DNA of 64,000 nucleotides from Diogma glabrata (GCA_963693315.1 OY856186.1:75482837-75546836), one strand, 5' to 3'; shown: positions 1-10,769, numbered from the stretch's first letter. Notes: generated from the letters alone by a model not told the origin. Program-made: numbers and translations.

Positions 1-310
1 CCAAAATTGGAGCCGTCAATTTTATCAGCAATATTTTCACCTCTTGAGTCAGTATTCAAGTGTGAGTAATATAGATCGTGGTGAGCATTAATATCGCCGA
101 GAATTAGACAGTCTTTGGTATAAAATAAATGTCCTATGGACGGTTCATAACCTATATCACAGCTGCTTACTGGTGGAATATAAATATTGACTAGATTTAT
201 CTCCGTATTTCCGGATTTTATTGTAATACCTAGTTGTTCTAGGTTTTTATATACTTTGGTAATCCCACGGTATTGCTTGCTCGAACAAATGCACCTCCAT
301 ATAACTCTAA
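1..310 (-). pseudogene. LINE endonuclease (EN) fragment, runs off left edge
   Basis: Reading the minus strand gives an apurinic-type endonuclease segment of a non-LTR retrotransposon: INLVNIYIPP, then CLILGDINAHHDLY and NTDSRGENIADKID. The GD.NAHH and DSRG blocks are hallmark EN motifs; the enzyme nicks target DNA to prime reverse transcription. The frame holds from about 275 to 1, with a one-base shift near 283-287 where upstream GGAF sits in another frame. No initiator or complete domain is present. The reverse transcriptase fragment next to it lies upstream rather than downstream, so the two pieces are probably from different copies. Family is Jockey/LOA-like; exact clade not resolved. Confidence 0.75.
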
Positions 311-727
311 ATGTGAGCTTTAATCTTTGAAGAAGGAAATGTGTAACATGATTGAGTGTATCTCGGTAGAGTTCCAATTTTTCCGGTTTCAAACCATTCA
401 TTCCAGGTGTTCAGATTATTAATGAGTTGTTACAGGTCGTTTTCTGTTGCGAGCATCGCGCAATCGTCTCAATATAATGTGGTGGCTATTCCCTCTGGTG
501 CAATAGGTAGACTATTAAGGCAGAACTAGAGAGCTGCACCTTGTGGAACTACTTGTCTTACGGTGCTCTACGAATGTCTGACGATTTCTAAGGTATTTAC
601 ACAACCACCGTTTTATTATACCAGATTGGTGCTAAAGATGCCATTTAATAGTTTGGGTCCAATGTATTTGAGGATGATGGATGAGATTTGTCCGGTTTAA
701 TAGCTTTTAATTGTTTGATTTTTCTTA
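311..727 (-). pseudogene. LINE reverse transcriptase fragment (degenerate)
   Basis: On the minus strand are RT finger/palm motifs of a non-LTR element: QLKAIKPDKS near 720-690, LKYIGPKLLNGIF near 670-630, VRQVVPQGAAL (motif B) near 560-525 and, after LPIAPEGIATTLY, a stop codon followed by DDCAML where the catalytic YADD (motif C) belongs. Several stops and at least two frameshifts are present, so it cannot make a protein. The proline-rich spacer LPIAPEG before motif C resembles Jockey/LOA-type LINEs. It sits inside or beyond the intron downstream of host exon 4. Confidence 0.7.
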
Positions 728-1203
728 TAGCATCATCTCTATGGGATATCTGTAGCTGCTTTTTTGACCAAACAAATTTTCTTTAACGCCAAAACTTTTA
801 GTTTACTATCTTTCTACGCAATTTCTTTATGGCATGTAAAACAATTTATTATCTTTATGGAGCAAAAAATGAATGTTTTTCAGATAATAAGTACAATATC
901 CACATACAACTTCCAAAAAGATCTTTAATTTTTATTTATGTCAAAGAGGTCCTGAATTTATGTCTAAATTTATCAATACTTTTTGATTAATAATTATAAA
1001 AGTTTATAAAGTTAAAAACTTACGATGATTGAAATGCCTAAAGTTATATGGCAAATGCCAAGTTAAAACAACACTCCTTGATGTAATGTTTGAAACCTCA
1101 ACGTTCTCTGGACTATCAGGAATTACTAAAATTATATTTTTTTTTAAGAAAAATTGTTTCTAAAATTAAAAAAAAAATAAACTTCTAATAATAGGCTGAT
1201 TAC
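728..1203. other. Intronic AT-rich DNA
   Basis: No coding segment or repeat recognised. By position it is intron sequence downstream of host exon 4 on the minus strand. Confidence 0.5.
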
Positions 1204-1390
1204 CTGTTCTTTTGATGTCGAAGGAAAATTCTTGACATTCTTCTCCAAGAGAATTTTCGCTTTTTACTTCAAACGTATAATTCCAAGCCTTACGTAGCAT
1301 TTCAATACGACAAACCTTTATGTTTCGTGTTTGTGTTAAATTGCATACAGTTATCTGATAAGGATATTGGTAAGTACATTTGTCTGAATC
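1204..1390 (-). CDS. Host gene coding exon 4
   Basis: The frame-compatible acceptor is AATGAAAAAG at 1391 (a CAG seven bases downstream would shift the phase); donor GTAATC follows 1204. It is 187 nt, phase 0 to 1. It encodes CTYQYPYQITVCNLT and WNYTFEVKSENSLGEECQEF, continuing the extracellular fold. The acceptor has a weak pyrimidine tract, so the exact start is less certain than the rest. Confidence 0.55.
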
Positions 1391-4300
1391 CTTTTTCATT
1401 AATTAAACGATTTTTGTTTGTTTGGTATTTGTGTATTGTACGGTAAAAATAACCCCATTTATTTAATTAAAAGGGGTGAAAAGAAAATAAACCAAAATGT
1501 ATGTTAGTAAAATAATATTGTTAAACTCTATTTATTAGTAAATAAAATATAAAATAAATAAAATGAGCTCGTAATGTTATATATTATGATTTATTTGTAA
1601 ACGAACTTTCATAAAATTTCTTCGTAGTCACTTTTTCAGATTACTTAAATTAGTGGAATCAAATACAATTCTCTAATTTGACAACTGTTGAAATTTATTG
1701 TAAATAGTTACTTATTGTACAAGATGATAAAATTGGACTTATCTTCGAGAGCGATTTTAGCGTCGAGACGTTAGCCGAGACGCTAATAAGCATCGAGAAG
1801 GTAATGAAATGTTATCGTCGTGTGGATTACAACATTTTTTTCTATAGCAATTGTTAAAGAAGACCAAAAAATGAAGAAAAATCAATGATAAATTTAATTT
1901 GGTTCAAGACAAGGTGATGTTATACTTTTTAATTTGGCCTTGGAATATGTGTGCCGTCAAAAGAAACTACCGACTATCAACAATATCTTGTCAATAAACT
2001 CAGCATACGCTGATGATGTTGTCATCCTCGGCCGAAGTGAAGCTGTTATGAGGGAGACTTTCAAGTTGCTTGAAGTGGTGCTAGAAAAATTGGTCTTCAA
2101 ATTAACTACAATAAATCCAAACACATGAATGTTTCAAGAGCGGCTGAGAAGAAAGATTTGATGTGCGGCGATGAACAAATTGAGGGAGTTGAATCTTTTA
2201 AACATTTGGGATCAATGCTTGCTGCTGTAGGTAATCGAACTTTCTACTCAATTAAACCTCTCCTTGGATCACCGTATGTATCAACTAACACCAAGCTCAA
2301 GTTATACAAGACATTGATTAGACTGCGGTTGTGATGTATGGGTCACAAACGTGGACCCTTACACATATTTGAGCGTAAGCTACGTAAGCGTAAGTAGCGT
2401 AAGCTACATGTAGCTACGCTACAATTTTGGTCCACTTAAGACAGACGATAGAGAGTATAGAACCCGATAACTTTGAGATCAGAGACCTTCTTGAGGGTCC
2501 TGATATAATAGGTTGTATCCGTTCTAATAGGATTGCTTGGTTTGGGCATGTTCTACGAGCCGATTCACAGTCTGGAATGATTAGAAAAATGTACGTTAGT
2601 ACCCCAGGGTGTGGGCGACCGCGAGGTGAACCACGACTACAATGGGAGACTGACGTAATAAACGACCTCAAACAAATCGGCTGCCTTGGTAACTACGTCA
2701 CTGTTCCGAATGACCGTGATGAATATTCAAAGCTGATTAGCCTGGCAACGCTCCTACAAGGAGCATGAACGCCGTTAAAAAAAAAAAAATTTAATTTAAA
2801 AGTGTTAGGAAAAAAACAGTTTCACGAAAAAATGAGTAGATGAGTAGATGAGAAATGAGCAACCTGGCTTAAATAACATTTTGTTTGCTACGGAGTTTTA
2901 TAAACAAAAAAACAAATCAGTTTTTTTGTGTTTTGCAAAAAGTTAATTTGAAAATTAACTTGTTTGGGTTTGTGAATATTTTCGATATTACAGAAGAAAA
3001 ACCGCCTTCTGATGTGTAAGAGGAGGTTTTAGAGCCAATTCGTAAATTATTGCCTGAAAAATTGCGGATAGTTTATCAAAGAGAATACCTGTGCTTTCAA
3101 AAATGGAAAAACTTAAAGGATATCAGCAGCAAAATACTTTATCTACCCTTGTTGTTAAAGTACTACTTTATCTACCCTTGATGGTAAAGTTCTAATTTTC
3201 CCTCTAATTTTAGTTGATAATATCACGTTTTAACAGTTGCTATAGAAAAAACTAAATTATTTGCATAGTTCATTAGTTCATTAAGGAAAAATATTAACGA
3301 TTAATGTATAATTTTAATGCGATAATTAAAAAAAGATTTTTATTAATAGATAAATCTCAATCACACATTAAATAAAAACATTCTGTTATTGTTGCAGAGG
3401 AGTCGAAAATCTAGTTAGTGGTACATTGAAATTAACACGTTTTGCATTCCCTTTATGTTAAAATGTAATATATCGCGGGTATAGTACTATAACGAGGTAA
3501 CTGAATTTGAGCTATCTATCGTAGTAGACATTTGTAAAGGGAAAAATTTTTGAATTCTAAAAGCATATAAGAACGAGTCTACTCTTGAGACCCCTAGCAA
3601 ATAATTTACTAGGCATGTAGCGGTAGTTGAAAATAATTAAATCGTAAAAACTTATCTAATAATAAAAAATAATTTCACTAATTTTTAACTCAACATTTCA
3701 TAAGTTATCTAGTTATAGTATTAGACCTACGATATATGTTTTATTTAAGGTTTAGGTATTGGTAATAGTTCAACAGGAGTTTTAAAATTTTGAAAAAAAC
3801 CTCTCTCTTTCTTTTCTTGAAGTTTACATTAAATGGCGTTTACTGTCTGTGCAGTCAACTTCCGCATATTTCGTTTACTCACAAAATAATTCTTATTTTG
3901 TCATTCTATAGCACGAAGATCGTGAGTTCTATCTGGCTCTGCCCCATCAACTAATATTAGCGCTGGTTGTGATTCGTTTTTTTATCATTTTTTCTCATAT
4001 GAATCCAAATAAATCGTTTGATTACACTACAGCCTTCAAGGAGATGTGTGATTTCTTTATTCGGCATCAATACTAATTATCACTTTAGATGGACCATAAA
4101 ACTGTTCTTATAACTTTGCTTCCCATTATTCGAATATTGATAGGATTCTCCAATCGGTGGAAGTGTAAGTTTACACGATCGCGAAACGATAGATGTTTTG
4201 ATCGCAGAAATTTTGAGCGTAGAAAGCTCTAATTGTTGATGTACACTTCTCTTGGATATTCGAACCATTAAAGACTATTGAAGTCGGGTAATCACTTCAT

Positions 4301-7282
4301 TTATATGCAGTTCTTCAAAATTATATTAGTGTCACGATAGGACCTAGAAGTTTTTTTTTTACATAAAGTTAGGCATGTTAAGTGTTATCTATAATACATT
4401 ATAAATTAACGTCTCTAAATATCCGAAGACGCCATGCCAACTAGGGATTAGGATTTAGTTTGAATAAATTAAGTTTCCTCAAGAAATTTATGAACGCTAA
4501 CTTTAAAGATTAGATTTTAGAAGCTTGCACTAATCCACTGTCGATTAAAACGGTGGTAAGAATAAGTTTCACGCATGATGCAGCTGATTTCTTTTGAAAC
4601 TCTGATTTAAGCAGATGAGGCACTTCAAACTTTACAGCAATGTTCCATACAAGGGAGAATATGGAACTAACAAATGTGGCGTAATTGATATAGATTAATG
4701 TATTTTACTTCGGTCTGAAAGACCTCAGTATTACACGCCATAAGTGAAAATCTTATCCTCACTTTTTTGGCATTTCTCGACATTTTAGGTCATACCGATT
4801 CTAAAGAAGCAAAAACACACAGTTTTAAACAACACACTTCTGAATATTAAGAACAGTTGGAAAATATCATGTTGTTGCAGATTAATTGTTTTTTAACAAA
4901 AATTGTAATTGCTATAACAATTTTTTTGAGAAATTTTTGGTGTAAATCCGGGTTTCACCAATCCGGGGAACAGTTGGAAAATATATGGTAGTTGCAGATA
5001 ACATGTTTTTTTACAAAAGTTGTAATTACAATACCAGAAGTATTTAGGCTAAACGGAAAAGTAATGAGCGGGTTTTTAATTGAAGCCACTCCTTCGTTCA
5101 CTGATGACTTTTAGGTACAGCTAGAAAATGTTAGTTTGCTGCAGAACAAATATCGTTTTTTTTTTTCAAAATAATTAAATAACTTTAAAAAAAAGCATTT
5201 ACCCTAAATGAAGTTTTCTGGAAAAATTGGAACAGTTGGGTTGGAAAAATATCAGGTAGGTTCATATTAAAAGTCGTTTTTGAACAAAATGTTTAACTGT
5301 CGAAAACATCCATTTATAGTAACATAAGAAGTTTTGTGGATTAATTAATAGTTGAGTAGGAAAATATCGAGTCGGTTATTAAATGTAGGCAAAATTTTAG
5401 GTATTGGTAGATAATAGGTTGTATATTTTAGAAAAGTTGAAATAACTGAACGCTAAATGGAGATCTTTTTGAGTAGTTTGCTGAGTTCCATCTTTTCACT
5501 AAATTATGTTAATTTATGATTTTTTGTAATTTTCCGGCAACGTATTGACGTCTCGTGTTAGTTTTGTAATAAACTTAACAGAGATAAAATGCTTGTACTT
5601 TTTCAAAGAATTTTATGTTTAATATACATCGCTGCCCAAAAGTAAAAACAATGTTCTCATAAAAGCCTTTGCTGAAAACTACATAAAAATCCTTAACACA
5701 GACCGAAGTCTTGATATTTCAAAGCCTTGAGATTTCAGCCCCTTCATATTTTTGAAATTATATTATTGACTTTTTCTAGAAATATGTTGTTCTATACAAA
5801 TTGATTTCAACTGCATATGGGTAGTAGAGTGGCTTGTAGAGTCAGAAATATTAGCACATAAAAGAAAATTGTCAACAAATTAGAGCAAGAGTCTGATCGA
5901 TAAATTTATAAATGAACTAAACAGACTGATATTATTTATTAAAGATGTAAAAAATGTTAGAACACGAAATGCCACACTTCTTAATCAATCTAGTAGTATA
6001 TTTTAGTGAAGAGTAGAAAGATTGCAATGTTGCCACACATGGTGCATTGTATCCCTCTTGAGAAGCAGTGTTTGAATAACTATTACGTGACTTCTAAATA
6101 AACAAAACTTATCTTTTAAGCCGTGTGAGTTAAATTATACTGAAGCAAAAATAAATATGTGGAATTGAAATTGTTTGGTAGACAAAACTATGTACCTTAT
6201 TTAATGTGTCAAAGCAACATTTTTAAAACGCTTGGAAAATTATTGTTATGAGAACAGCCTTTTAAAATAGCATGCTCTTGTTATCAGAAGAAAAAATTCG
6301 TTTTAATATCTGTTAATATATAACAAAATCGAGCTTTTTAAAAACAATAATCTACAAAATAAAAAAAATAATAAGATACAAAAGCAACAAAACAATAAAA
6401 CAAAGAATAAAAAAAAGTATTAGTTCATTTAGTATTTGTTATTATGTTTATATACTATATAAAATGTACAAATTAATCCTTTCATCACATTGACATCCGC
6501 ATTCCAAAACATACTTAGGTATATCATTAAAAACCCATCATCCCACCCCAATTTTATTAACAAATTTTTAAATGCAAAACGAAACAAGAGTTTAGTTATT
6601 CTAACTATAGACAAATGCAAAATCAAACAAATTTTTAAACAGTTTAATAAAAACTATAGTTACCGTTTTTTGTTTAGTGCTTTGCCAATAAGTTAATGTA
6701 TACTTCGGTCTAACAGGATTCTCATGTTCTTCAAATGAGCATTCCATAATATGGAAGTTTTTGCTTATGCATTTTAAATCTATTGGCTTTGGTTTATAGC
6801 CAACACGTACTACAAATGGTTCTAAACCAATTGTATTGTTATATTTACACATAAATGTTTTTTCATTTGCTTGTAGATTTGGTAAAGTTAATTTAATTGT
6901 GGTCGAATTAACTAACTAAACGAAAACAAAAATTCAATCAAATCATTATATGAATTATTGTATTTTAATGTTAACACTTACATCAACATATTCCGAAGCA
7001 ATTCTTTTGTCACGGTCGTAAAACGACATATTCGCGCTTATACAATTTGGTGTTACATTTTCTAATGTACAATAAACTGTAAGACTATCATTTTGTAGTA
7101 ACTCATATTGAATTGACGGAGACAATTCTGGAAAGAAAAAACGAAAGCACATATTTTGAAGGAACATCAAAATTGGAAAGTAATTTTAAATACTTACTTG
7201 CCACACACATTTCACTCTCTGCAACATTTAGATTAAATGTAGTACATAAAAATAAGGCAATAAACCAAAAATCAGACTGCAT
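1204..7282 (-). CDS. Cytokine-receptor-like gene (domeless-like), first four coding exons
   Basis: Four exons splice in frame (85, 146, 252 and 187 nt; 223 residues so far) and the gene continues beyond the left edge. The protein opens with a signal peptide (MQSDFWFIALFLCTTFNLNV) and then has a cysteine-bearing first domain. Next comes a segment with paired cysteines (IDLKCISKNFHIMECSF) and a tyrosine/tryptophan strand (KYTLTYW), typical of a class I cytokine-receptor fibronectin fold. Exon 4 adds further cysteines and a strand (AWNYTFEVKSENSLGEEC). Insects have few such receptors; Domeless, the JAK/STAT receptor, is the best guess, its paralogue being an alternative. Introns are 70, 66 and 5273 bp, the last swollen by TE insertions. 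It would be a type I membrane protein; the transmembrane and cytoplasmic parts are not in the window. All splice boundaries are GT-AG and phases agree (1, 0, 0). Orthology is inference. Confidence 0.65.
1898..2791 (+). mobile_element. RTE-like LINE, 3' half with poly(A) tail (copy 1)
   Basis: Plus-strand segments in shifting frames follow LINE order. FGSRQGDVILFNLALE is RT motif B and AYADDVVIL is motif C (near 2005-2030). SFKHLGSMLAAVGNRTFYSI follows, then KLYKTLIRLR. The 3' domain has GCIRSNRIAWFGHVLRA and GRPRGEPRLQWETDVINDLK (2510-2670). The element ends with NDRDEYSKLISLATLLQGA, a stop, and a run of 13 A (2779-2791), a LINE poly(A) end. There are stops and frameshifts near 2130, 2330 and 2463. 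It is 5'-truncated and inactive, and lies antisense in the host intron. The RTE assignment rests on the RQGD...LFNLALE and W.GHVLR motifs. Confidence 0.75.
2792..4350. other. Intronic AT-rich DNA
   Basis: No gene recognised. It contains one short tandem duplication of about 30 bp (actttatctacccttg repeated near 3138 and 3168). Confidence 0.5.
4351..4515 (-). mobile_element. 3' tail of a CR1-like LINE (copy 1)
   Basis: A T10 run at 4351-4360 is the poly(A) of a minus-strand LINE. The adjacent sequence (gttaggcatg...ctctaaatatccgaagac...catgccaacta) recurs at 25025-25110 and in part at 8341-8370, where it is joined to a LINE RT C-terminus. The minus-strand end of the ORF reads KVSVHKFLEET followed by stop, the same ET-stop ending as at 9200. 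It is a strongly 5'-truncated copy. Confidence 0.65.
4516..4740. other. Intronic DNA, nothing recognised
   Basis: No coding or repeat signal seen other than possible remnants of the flanking LINE. Confidence 0.4.
4741..5765 (+). repeat. Long dispersed repeat, copy 1 (partner 60409-61880)
   Basis: The left end (cacttttttggcatttctcg) and the right about 330 bp (gaacgctaaatggaga ... tgagatttcagccccttc) match 60409-60480 and 61555-61875 in the same orientation. The centre differs. Here it holds diverged tandem units of about 120 bp starting with CAGTTGGAAAATAT and GTTGCAGAT near 4855, 4970, 5113 and 5235. The other copy has a different AT-rich tandem array. No ORF, TIR or target duplication recognised. 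Conserved ends with a variable array inside suggest a non-autonomous transposon. Confidence 0.7.
5766..6663. other. Intronic AT-rich DNA
   Basis: Remainder of host intron 3 up to the exon 3 donor. Nothing recognised; short open frames here have no family features. Confidence 0.5.
6664..6915 (-). CDS. Host gene coding exon 3: cytokine-receptor-type domain
   Basis: Acceptor TTTTCGTTTAG precedes 6915 and donor GTAACT follows 6664; 252 nt, phase 0 to 0. It contains EKTFMCKYNN, YKPKPIDLKCISKN, HIMECSFEE and KYTLTYWQST. The spacing of Cys and the aromatic strand is the main reason for the receptor call. Confidence 0.7.
6982..7127 (-). CDS. Host gene coding exon 2
   Basis: Acceptor TTTTTTCTTTCCAG precedes 7127 and donor GTAAGT follows 6982; 146 nt, entering in phase 1 and leaving in phase 0. 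It encodes SPSIQYELLQNDSLTVYC and NVTPNCISANMSFYDRD, an extracellular strand-rich segment with two cysteines and candidate N-glycosylation sites (NVT, NMS). Confidence 0.65.
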
Positions 7283-7283
7283 T
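7198..7283 (-). CDS. Host gene coding exon 1: signal peptide
   Basis: ATG at 7282-7280 begins 28 codons plus one base, ending at donor GTAAGT (7197-7192). The hydrophobic stretch FWFIALFLC makes a secretory signal. A good acceptor (TTTTTTACTTCCAG) ends at 7284, one base before the ATG, so the start codon probably opens a second exon after a 5'UTR intron. Confidence 0.65.
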
Positions 7284-7777
7284 CTGGAAGTAAAAAATGT
7301 ATGGTTTTATTCTTTAATGAAAATGTCAAATTTTCAGGAGTAAAAGTTTTAAAAATAAGTTGTGACAGACGCTCAATAAACTTAGAATAGTATAAGTACT
7401 AAGTAGTAAGTAGCATCTTAAAATCGGAATAAAATACAACACAGATCTGTATTCAACATCAGTGAAACAGTCTAAACACATATTCAATCAACAAAATGAA
7501 ATCCATTAATCCATTAAATTCCCATAAAACATTTTATCAATATTGAGAAAATAAATTGCTAAGATTTTTGTAAAGACCTATGAATGTCTTGATAAAGGAA
7601 TTTTATAGAAGTCGCACTATTCAAGAAGAAAATAAAATAATCTGAGTAAAGTGTAACAATTTGCGGAACTAAAACATTAAACCACAAATAATCGCCGCCA
7701 CTGAATAAAAAAACATAGCTAGTATGTTTTCCGAAATCGATCAGAATAATAACCCATGACAAAAACCGACTGAAAGC
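7284..7777. other. Upstream region of the host gene
   Basis: Contains the putative 5'UTR intron acceptor (7284-7300, minus strand). No promoter element could be identified with confidence. Confidence 0.4.
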
Positions 7778-7970
7778 TCATCCTTCCTTTGTCGATGAAA
7801 TAATTCTACTACTGATGAGCAGTGAGCTGCAGAAGCAATAAGGAGAAGTTACAAGATCATTCATCCTTCCTTTGTCGATCTCGAAATAATTCTACTACTT
7901 CAATCGAAATAATTTTACTACTGATGAGTAGTGAGCTGCAGAAGCAATAAGGAGAAGTTACAAGATTCAA
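7778..7970. repeat. Tandem duplication, about 100-bp unit, two copies
   Basis: The block catccttcctttgtcgat ... gaaataattctactactgatgag ... gagctgcagaagcaataagg ... ttacaagat occurs at about 7780-7860 and 7862-7970. The second copy carries an extra partial repeat of the gaaataattctactact segment. Confidence 0.8.
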
Positions 7971-8327
7971 ACCAAAATACAGCAAAATTGTACGTACTGG
8001 ATAGAATAGGAGGAAAAAAATATAGAAGATTCCAAATGGTAAAGCAAACCAATCTCCCTTTCACAGTGGTATCAAATACCAAAATGACCGCAGTATTGAA
8101 AAGTATTACGAAAGGTCAAGCAAGTCAAGAATCCAACAAGATGCGTTCAAAAGCACAGAGAACAGAGAAAATATTTAATGATCCAAAAGAAGTAATGAAA
8201 AATAAAACAGTAGAACGTGGTCGTAACATTTGAGAGAATAGACATGGTTGGTAAGGAACCTTTAATGACAACCAAAAATCAAAACAAATATGCGTAATCA
8301 TAGACTACTTCATCAGCGCGATTGGAA

Positions 8328-8370
8328 TTTTTTTTATTCAAAGTTAGGCATGATAAGTGTTAATTATAAT
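8328..8370 (-). mobile_element. CR1-like LINE 3' tail, left piece (copy 2, split)
   Basis: Poly(T) at 8328-8335 followed by attcaaagttaggcatgata, the family 3'UTR. The sequence breaks at 8370 and resumes at 9178, the gap being a Penelope-like insertion. Confidence 0.7.
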
Positions 8371-9177
8371 AGTAGATTAGGAAACAAGAAAAATTTGCGA
8401 ACCCTAACAACATTGAAGAATGAAGAAAACTTAGCATGTAAAAAATACGTAGGCGTAACATACAATAAAACAACATTCAAAATAATGCAAAAAACTTTAA
8501 AAAAATATGGATATATTGCAGCTTACAAAAACAAAAATAAAATAGAAAACTACCTAAAAACTAAAAAAACCCAAACCTTAGACACAGGTGTTTATAAGCT
8601 TACCTGTGACGACTGCAGTAAATTTTATATAGGCCAGACGGGGCGGTCCTTCAAAAAAAGATTTATCGAGCACACCAATGAAATTAACAGAAGCGACCCG
8701 AAATCCAGATATGCCCAACATTTAAAAATAGAAAAACACAAATACACCAATATCAACACAAATTTAACCATATTACATAAAAAAAGAAAAGGACAACATC
8801 TAGATAGATTGGAAGAAATAGAAATATATAAACATAAAAACAATAACAACATTTTAAATGATAAAATCAACACTAAAACTAACAAAATACATGACATAAT
8901 AATAAAAAATAGCAGTTGAAATAGTATATAAGTAATAGTTTAATCAAAAATTGTAATAATAATTTAAGAACTGAGGATGACGTAAGTCGAAATCGATATT
9001 CTATAAAATAAAAAATAAAATCCAAATTGTTACTATAAGGAAGTTTATATTATTATTAATAAAATAAAATTAAAAATAAACAGTAAAAACTATATTTTTA
9101 AATATTGCATTTTAATTCAAAAGCACACAAACAGTGAATAATATGGAAAACCATAATAACACATATAGTAGATTAGG
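8369..9177 (+). mobile_element. Penelope-like element (PLE) 3' fragment with 13-bp target duplication
   Basis: The 13-mer ATAGTAGATTAGG occurs at 8369-8381 and 9165-9177, bracketing the PLE sequence and joining two parts of the interrupted LINE. The 3'UTR contains gaggatgacgtaagtcgaaa. Only the C-terminal, endonuclease-bearing part of the PLE polyprotein is present; the reverse transcriptase is missing, as expected for a 5'-truncated copy. Confidence 0.75.
8382..8919 (+). CDS. Penelope-like element GIY-YIG endonuclease domain (partial polyprotein)
   Basis: The open frame begins at ATG 8290, but its first 30 or so codons are the LINE tail read antisense. True PLE sequence starts after the target duplication. 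The GIY-YIG nuclease is clear: GVYKLTCDDC (residues 100-109 of the frame), FYIGQTGRSFKKRFIEH (112-128, with the YIG, the catalytic Arg region and a His), then a Lys-rich tail with LEEIEIYKH. The CxxC after GVYKLT is characteristic of PLE endonucleases. The enzyme normally cuts target DNA to prime RT. Here the frame is intact over this domain but has no RT, so on its own it cannot transpose. The region from 8382 to about 8580 is the linker (KYVGVTYNKTTFKIMQ). Confidence 0.85.
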
Positions 9178-9441
9178 GTTTGAGATTGTAAATTAGGTTT
9201 CACTAAGGAGTTTATTTACGTTGAATTTTAAATTCTGGGGATTAAAATTGCCAGGAAAAACATATACAGGTAAGGCATTCTCGATATGTGAGACTCGTTG
9301 AAAAAATCACTATCCGATTCGGATGTTGGAAATCATCTGGTTCAATTGCCACCTGCATTTCACGATTTTCAATTGCCGTATATGTTCCATATAGTAACGT
9401 AGACTGTCAACAAGTGTCCCTAACCTGTATTAATTTCATAT
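9178..9441 (-). pseudogene. CR1-like LINE RT C-terminus, right piece (copy 2)
   Basis: The minus strand reads VFPGNFNPQNLKFNVNKLL then SET and stop (9270-9198), the usual C-terminal end of a CR1/Jockey-type ORF2. Upstream is RVSH..NALP in two frames. The segment stops at the LTR element at 9442. Confidence 0.65.
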
Positions 9442-10620
9442 TGTTACGTTTTTCTAACCTTACTTCGAATTGGCCTAACTCACAATTCGATAAACGCAAT
9501 TCCCAATCTCTTCTGAGTTCGATCACTGATTAGTAAGCACAAACACCAGGTTTTATTAAGTATTCAACAACTCAATTGTTCCACAATAGGAAAATAATAC
9601 AGGGGCCCTATTCCCGAACACATAAATGTCATCACAATATTGTAAATTCACACAATATTGTGATTTTCGTATTATGTAACACCGATTTGGTGAAAATTCA
9701 ACACAATATTGTGAATTTGACAAGAACAATATAGTTACTGTCAAAATCACAATTTTGCTTTATATTTTGTGTGTTGACTTTTTTATACAAATTTCATCGA
9801 TTGGCGTAAAAATTAATTTATAACGCAAAATTAAGTCTTTAATAATATTAAATAATCATATTTTTATATAAATATTATTAAAACATATTTATTTACTAAA
9901 TATATTTTTATTTTATTTTGCATGTTTTAAGATTAAAAAAGTTAGTTGTCAAAAGTACGAATCTAGTACCAAAAATCTGTTATAATTTTGTAAAAAGTTG
10001 TTATGATTGGTTTGTGTCTAAGGATACACAAATTTGAGTTACAGAAACCATTTTTTTACAAAGTTGTTAAGCATTTTGGTGAAATTGACAATATTGTCGA
10101 TTGACAAATATGTGTTCGGGAATAGGGCCCCAGCAAACAATATTCCTATCTAGAATATTCTCTCAACAGCTTCAGAAACTCCAACGGTTTATTAAGGAAA
10201 TTTCCAGTACACCACGTTCAAAATAATACACAAAATATTTCTGCTCTATAACACTTATAACTTTACTAAACTTATAACTTTACACAAAAACTAATTTAAA
10301 GATCACTTTTATAATTTTAACTTCACTATCGCAGGTTTAAGATAAAACTAATTCAAAACTACAAGAGGTAATTTTCTTATATACCTTCTGCAATACTTCT
10401 AGATAATTCGACATCATTTTCCAGAAACCTTGAGAAAATATTAGAATGTTCGATTATTTTACGTTATGTTGATTTGATTCATAAAATCGTTTATGTTGAC
10501 CCTATTTCTAAGAAGAGACAACAACAACAATATTCATTTCATTAATTTGTTTGTTGTGTTTTGTTGATTTTATTTTCCTGGAAGTGACCGTAATCGTCTA
10601 GATTTTTCTGAATCGTAACA
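9442..10620 (-). repeat. 3' LTR (left copy), interrupted by a MITE
   Basis: Matches 12994-13644 almost base for base once 9603-10130 plus one CAG are removed. Begins TGTTACG and ends CGTAACA on the plus strand. Confidence 0.92.
9603..10130. mobile_element. 528-bp MITE inside the 3' LTR, CAG target duplication
   Basis: Terminal inverted repeats GGGCCCTATTCCCGAACACA and its complement, with 3-bp direct repeat CAG at 9600-9602 and 10131-10133. The empty site is preserved in the other LTR (aatacagcaaac). The interior holds repeats of CACAATATTGTG. A 3-bp duplication would fit a PIF/Harbinger-type parent, but this is inference. No ORF of note. Confidence 0.88.
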
Positions 10621-10632
10621 TTACCCTCCACT
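10621..10632 (-). promoter_or_regulatory. Polypurine tract of the LTR element
   Basis: The minus strand reads AGTGGAGGGTAA directly before the 3' LTR, the usual plus-strand primer site. Confidence 0.7.
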
Positions 10633-10769
10633 TAAGCCTGTTCGTCCCGAACAGGATCTAAATCTCTCCTCCAATTGTTGAATCCAAACATTTTTTTTTC
10701 TTTTTCTATTTCCCAGGCGGTTTAGAATTGCTTCTGGTCCCTTTCTAAGTCCTTGGCCATTACTTTGTT

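Noticed and set aside
7812..7945. CTGATGAG followed by a small GC stem in both tandem units, resembling a hammerhead ribozyme core
   Set aside because: After the potential stem the conserved GAAA is replaced by AGAAG and no convincing stem I or III could be drawn. PLEs can carry hammerheads, but this one fails the core.
7931..8233. 100-codon open frame
   Set aside because: Starts within a tandem duplication and shows no family resemblance; could be chance.
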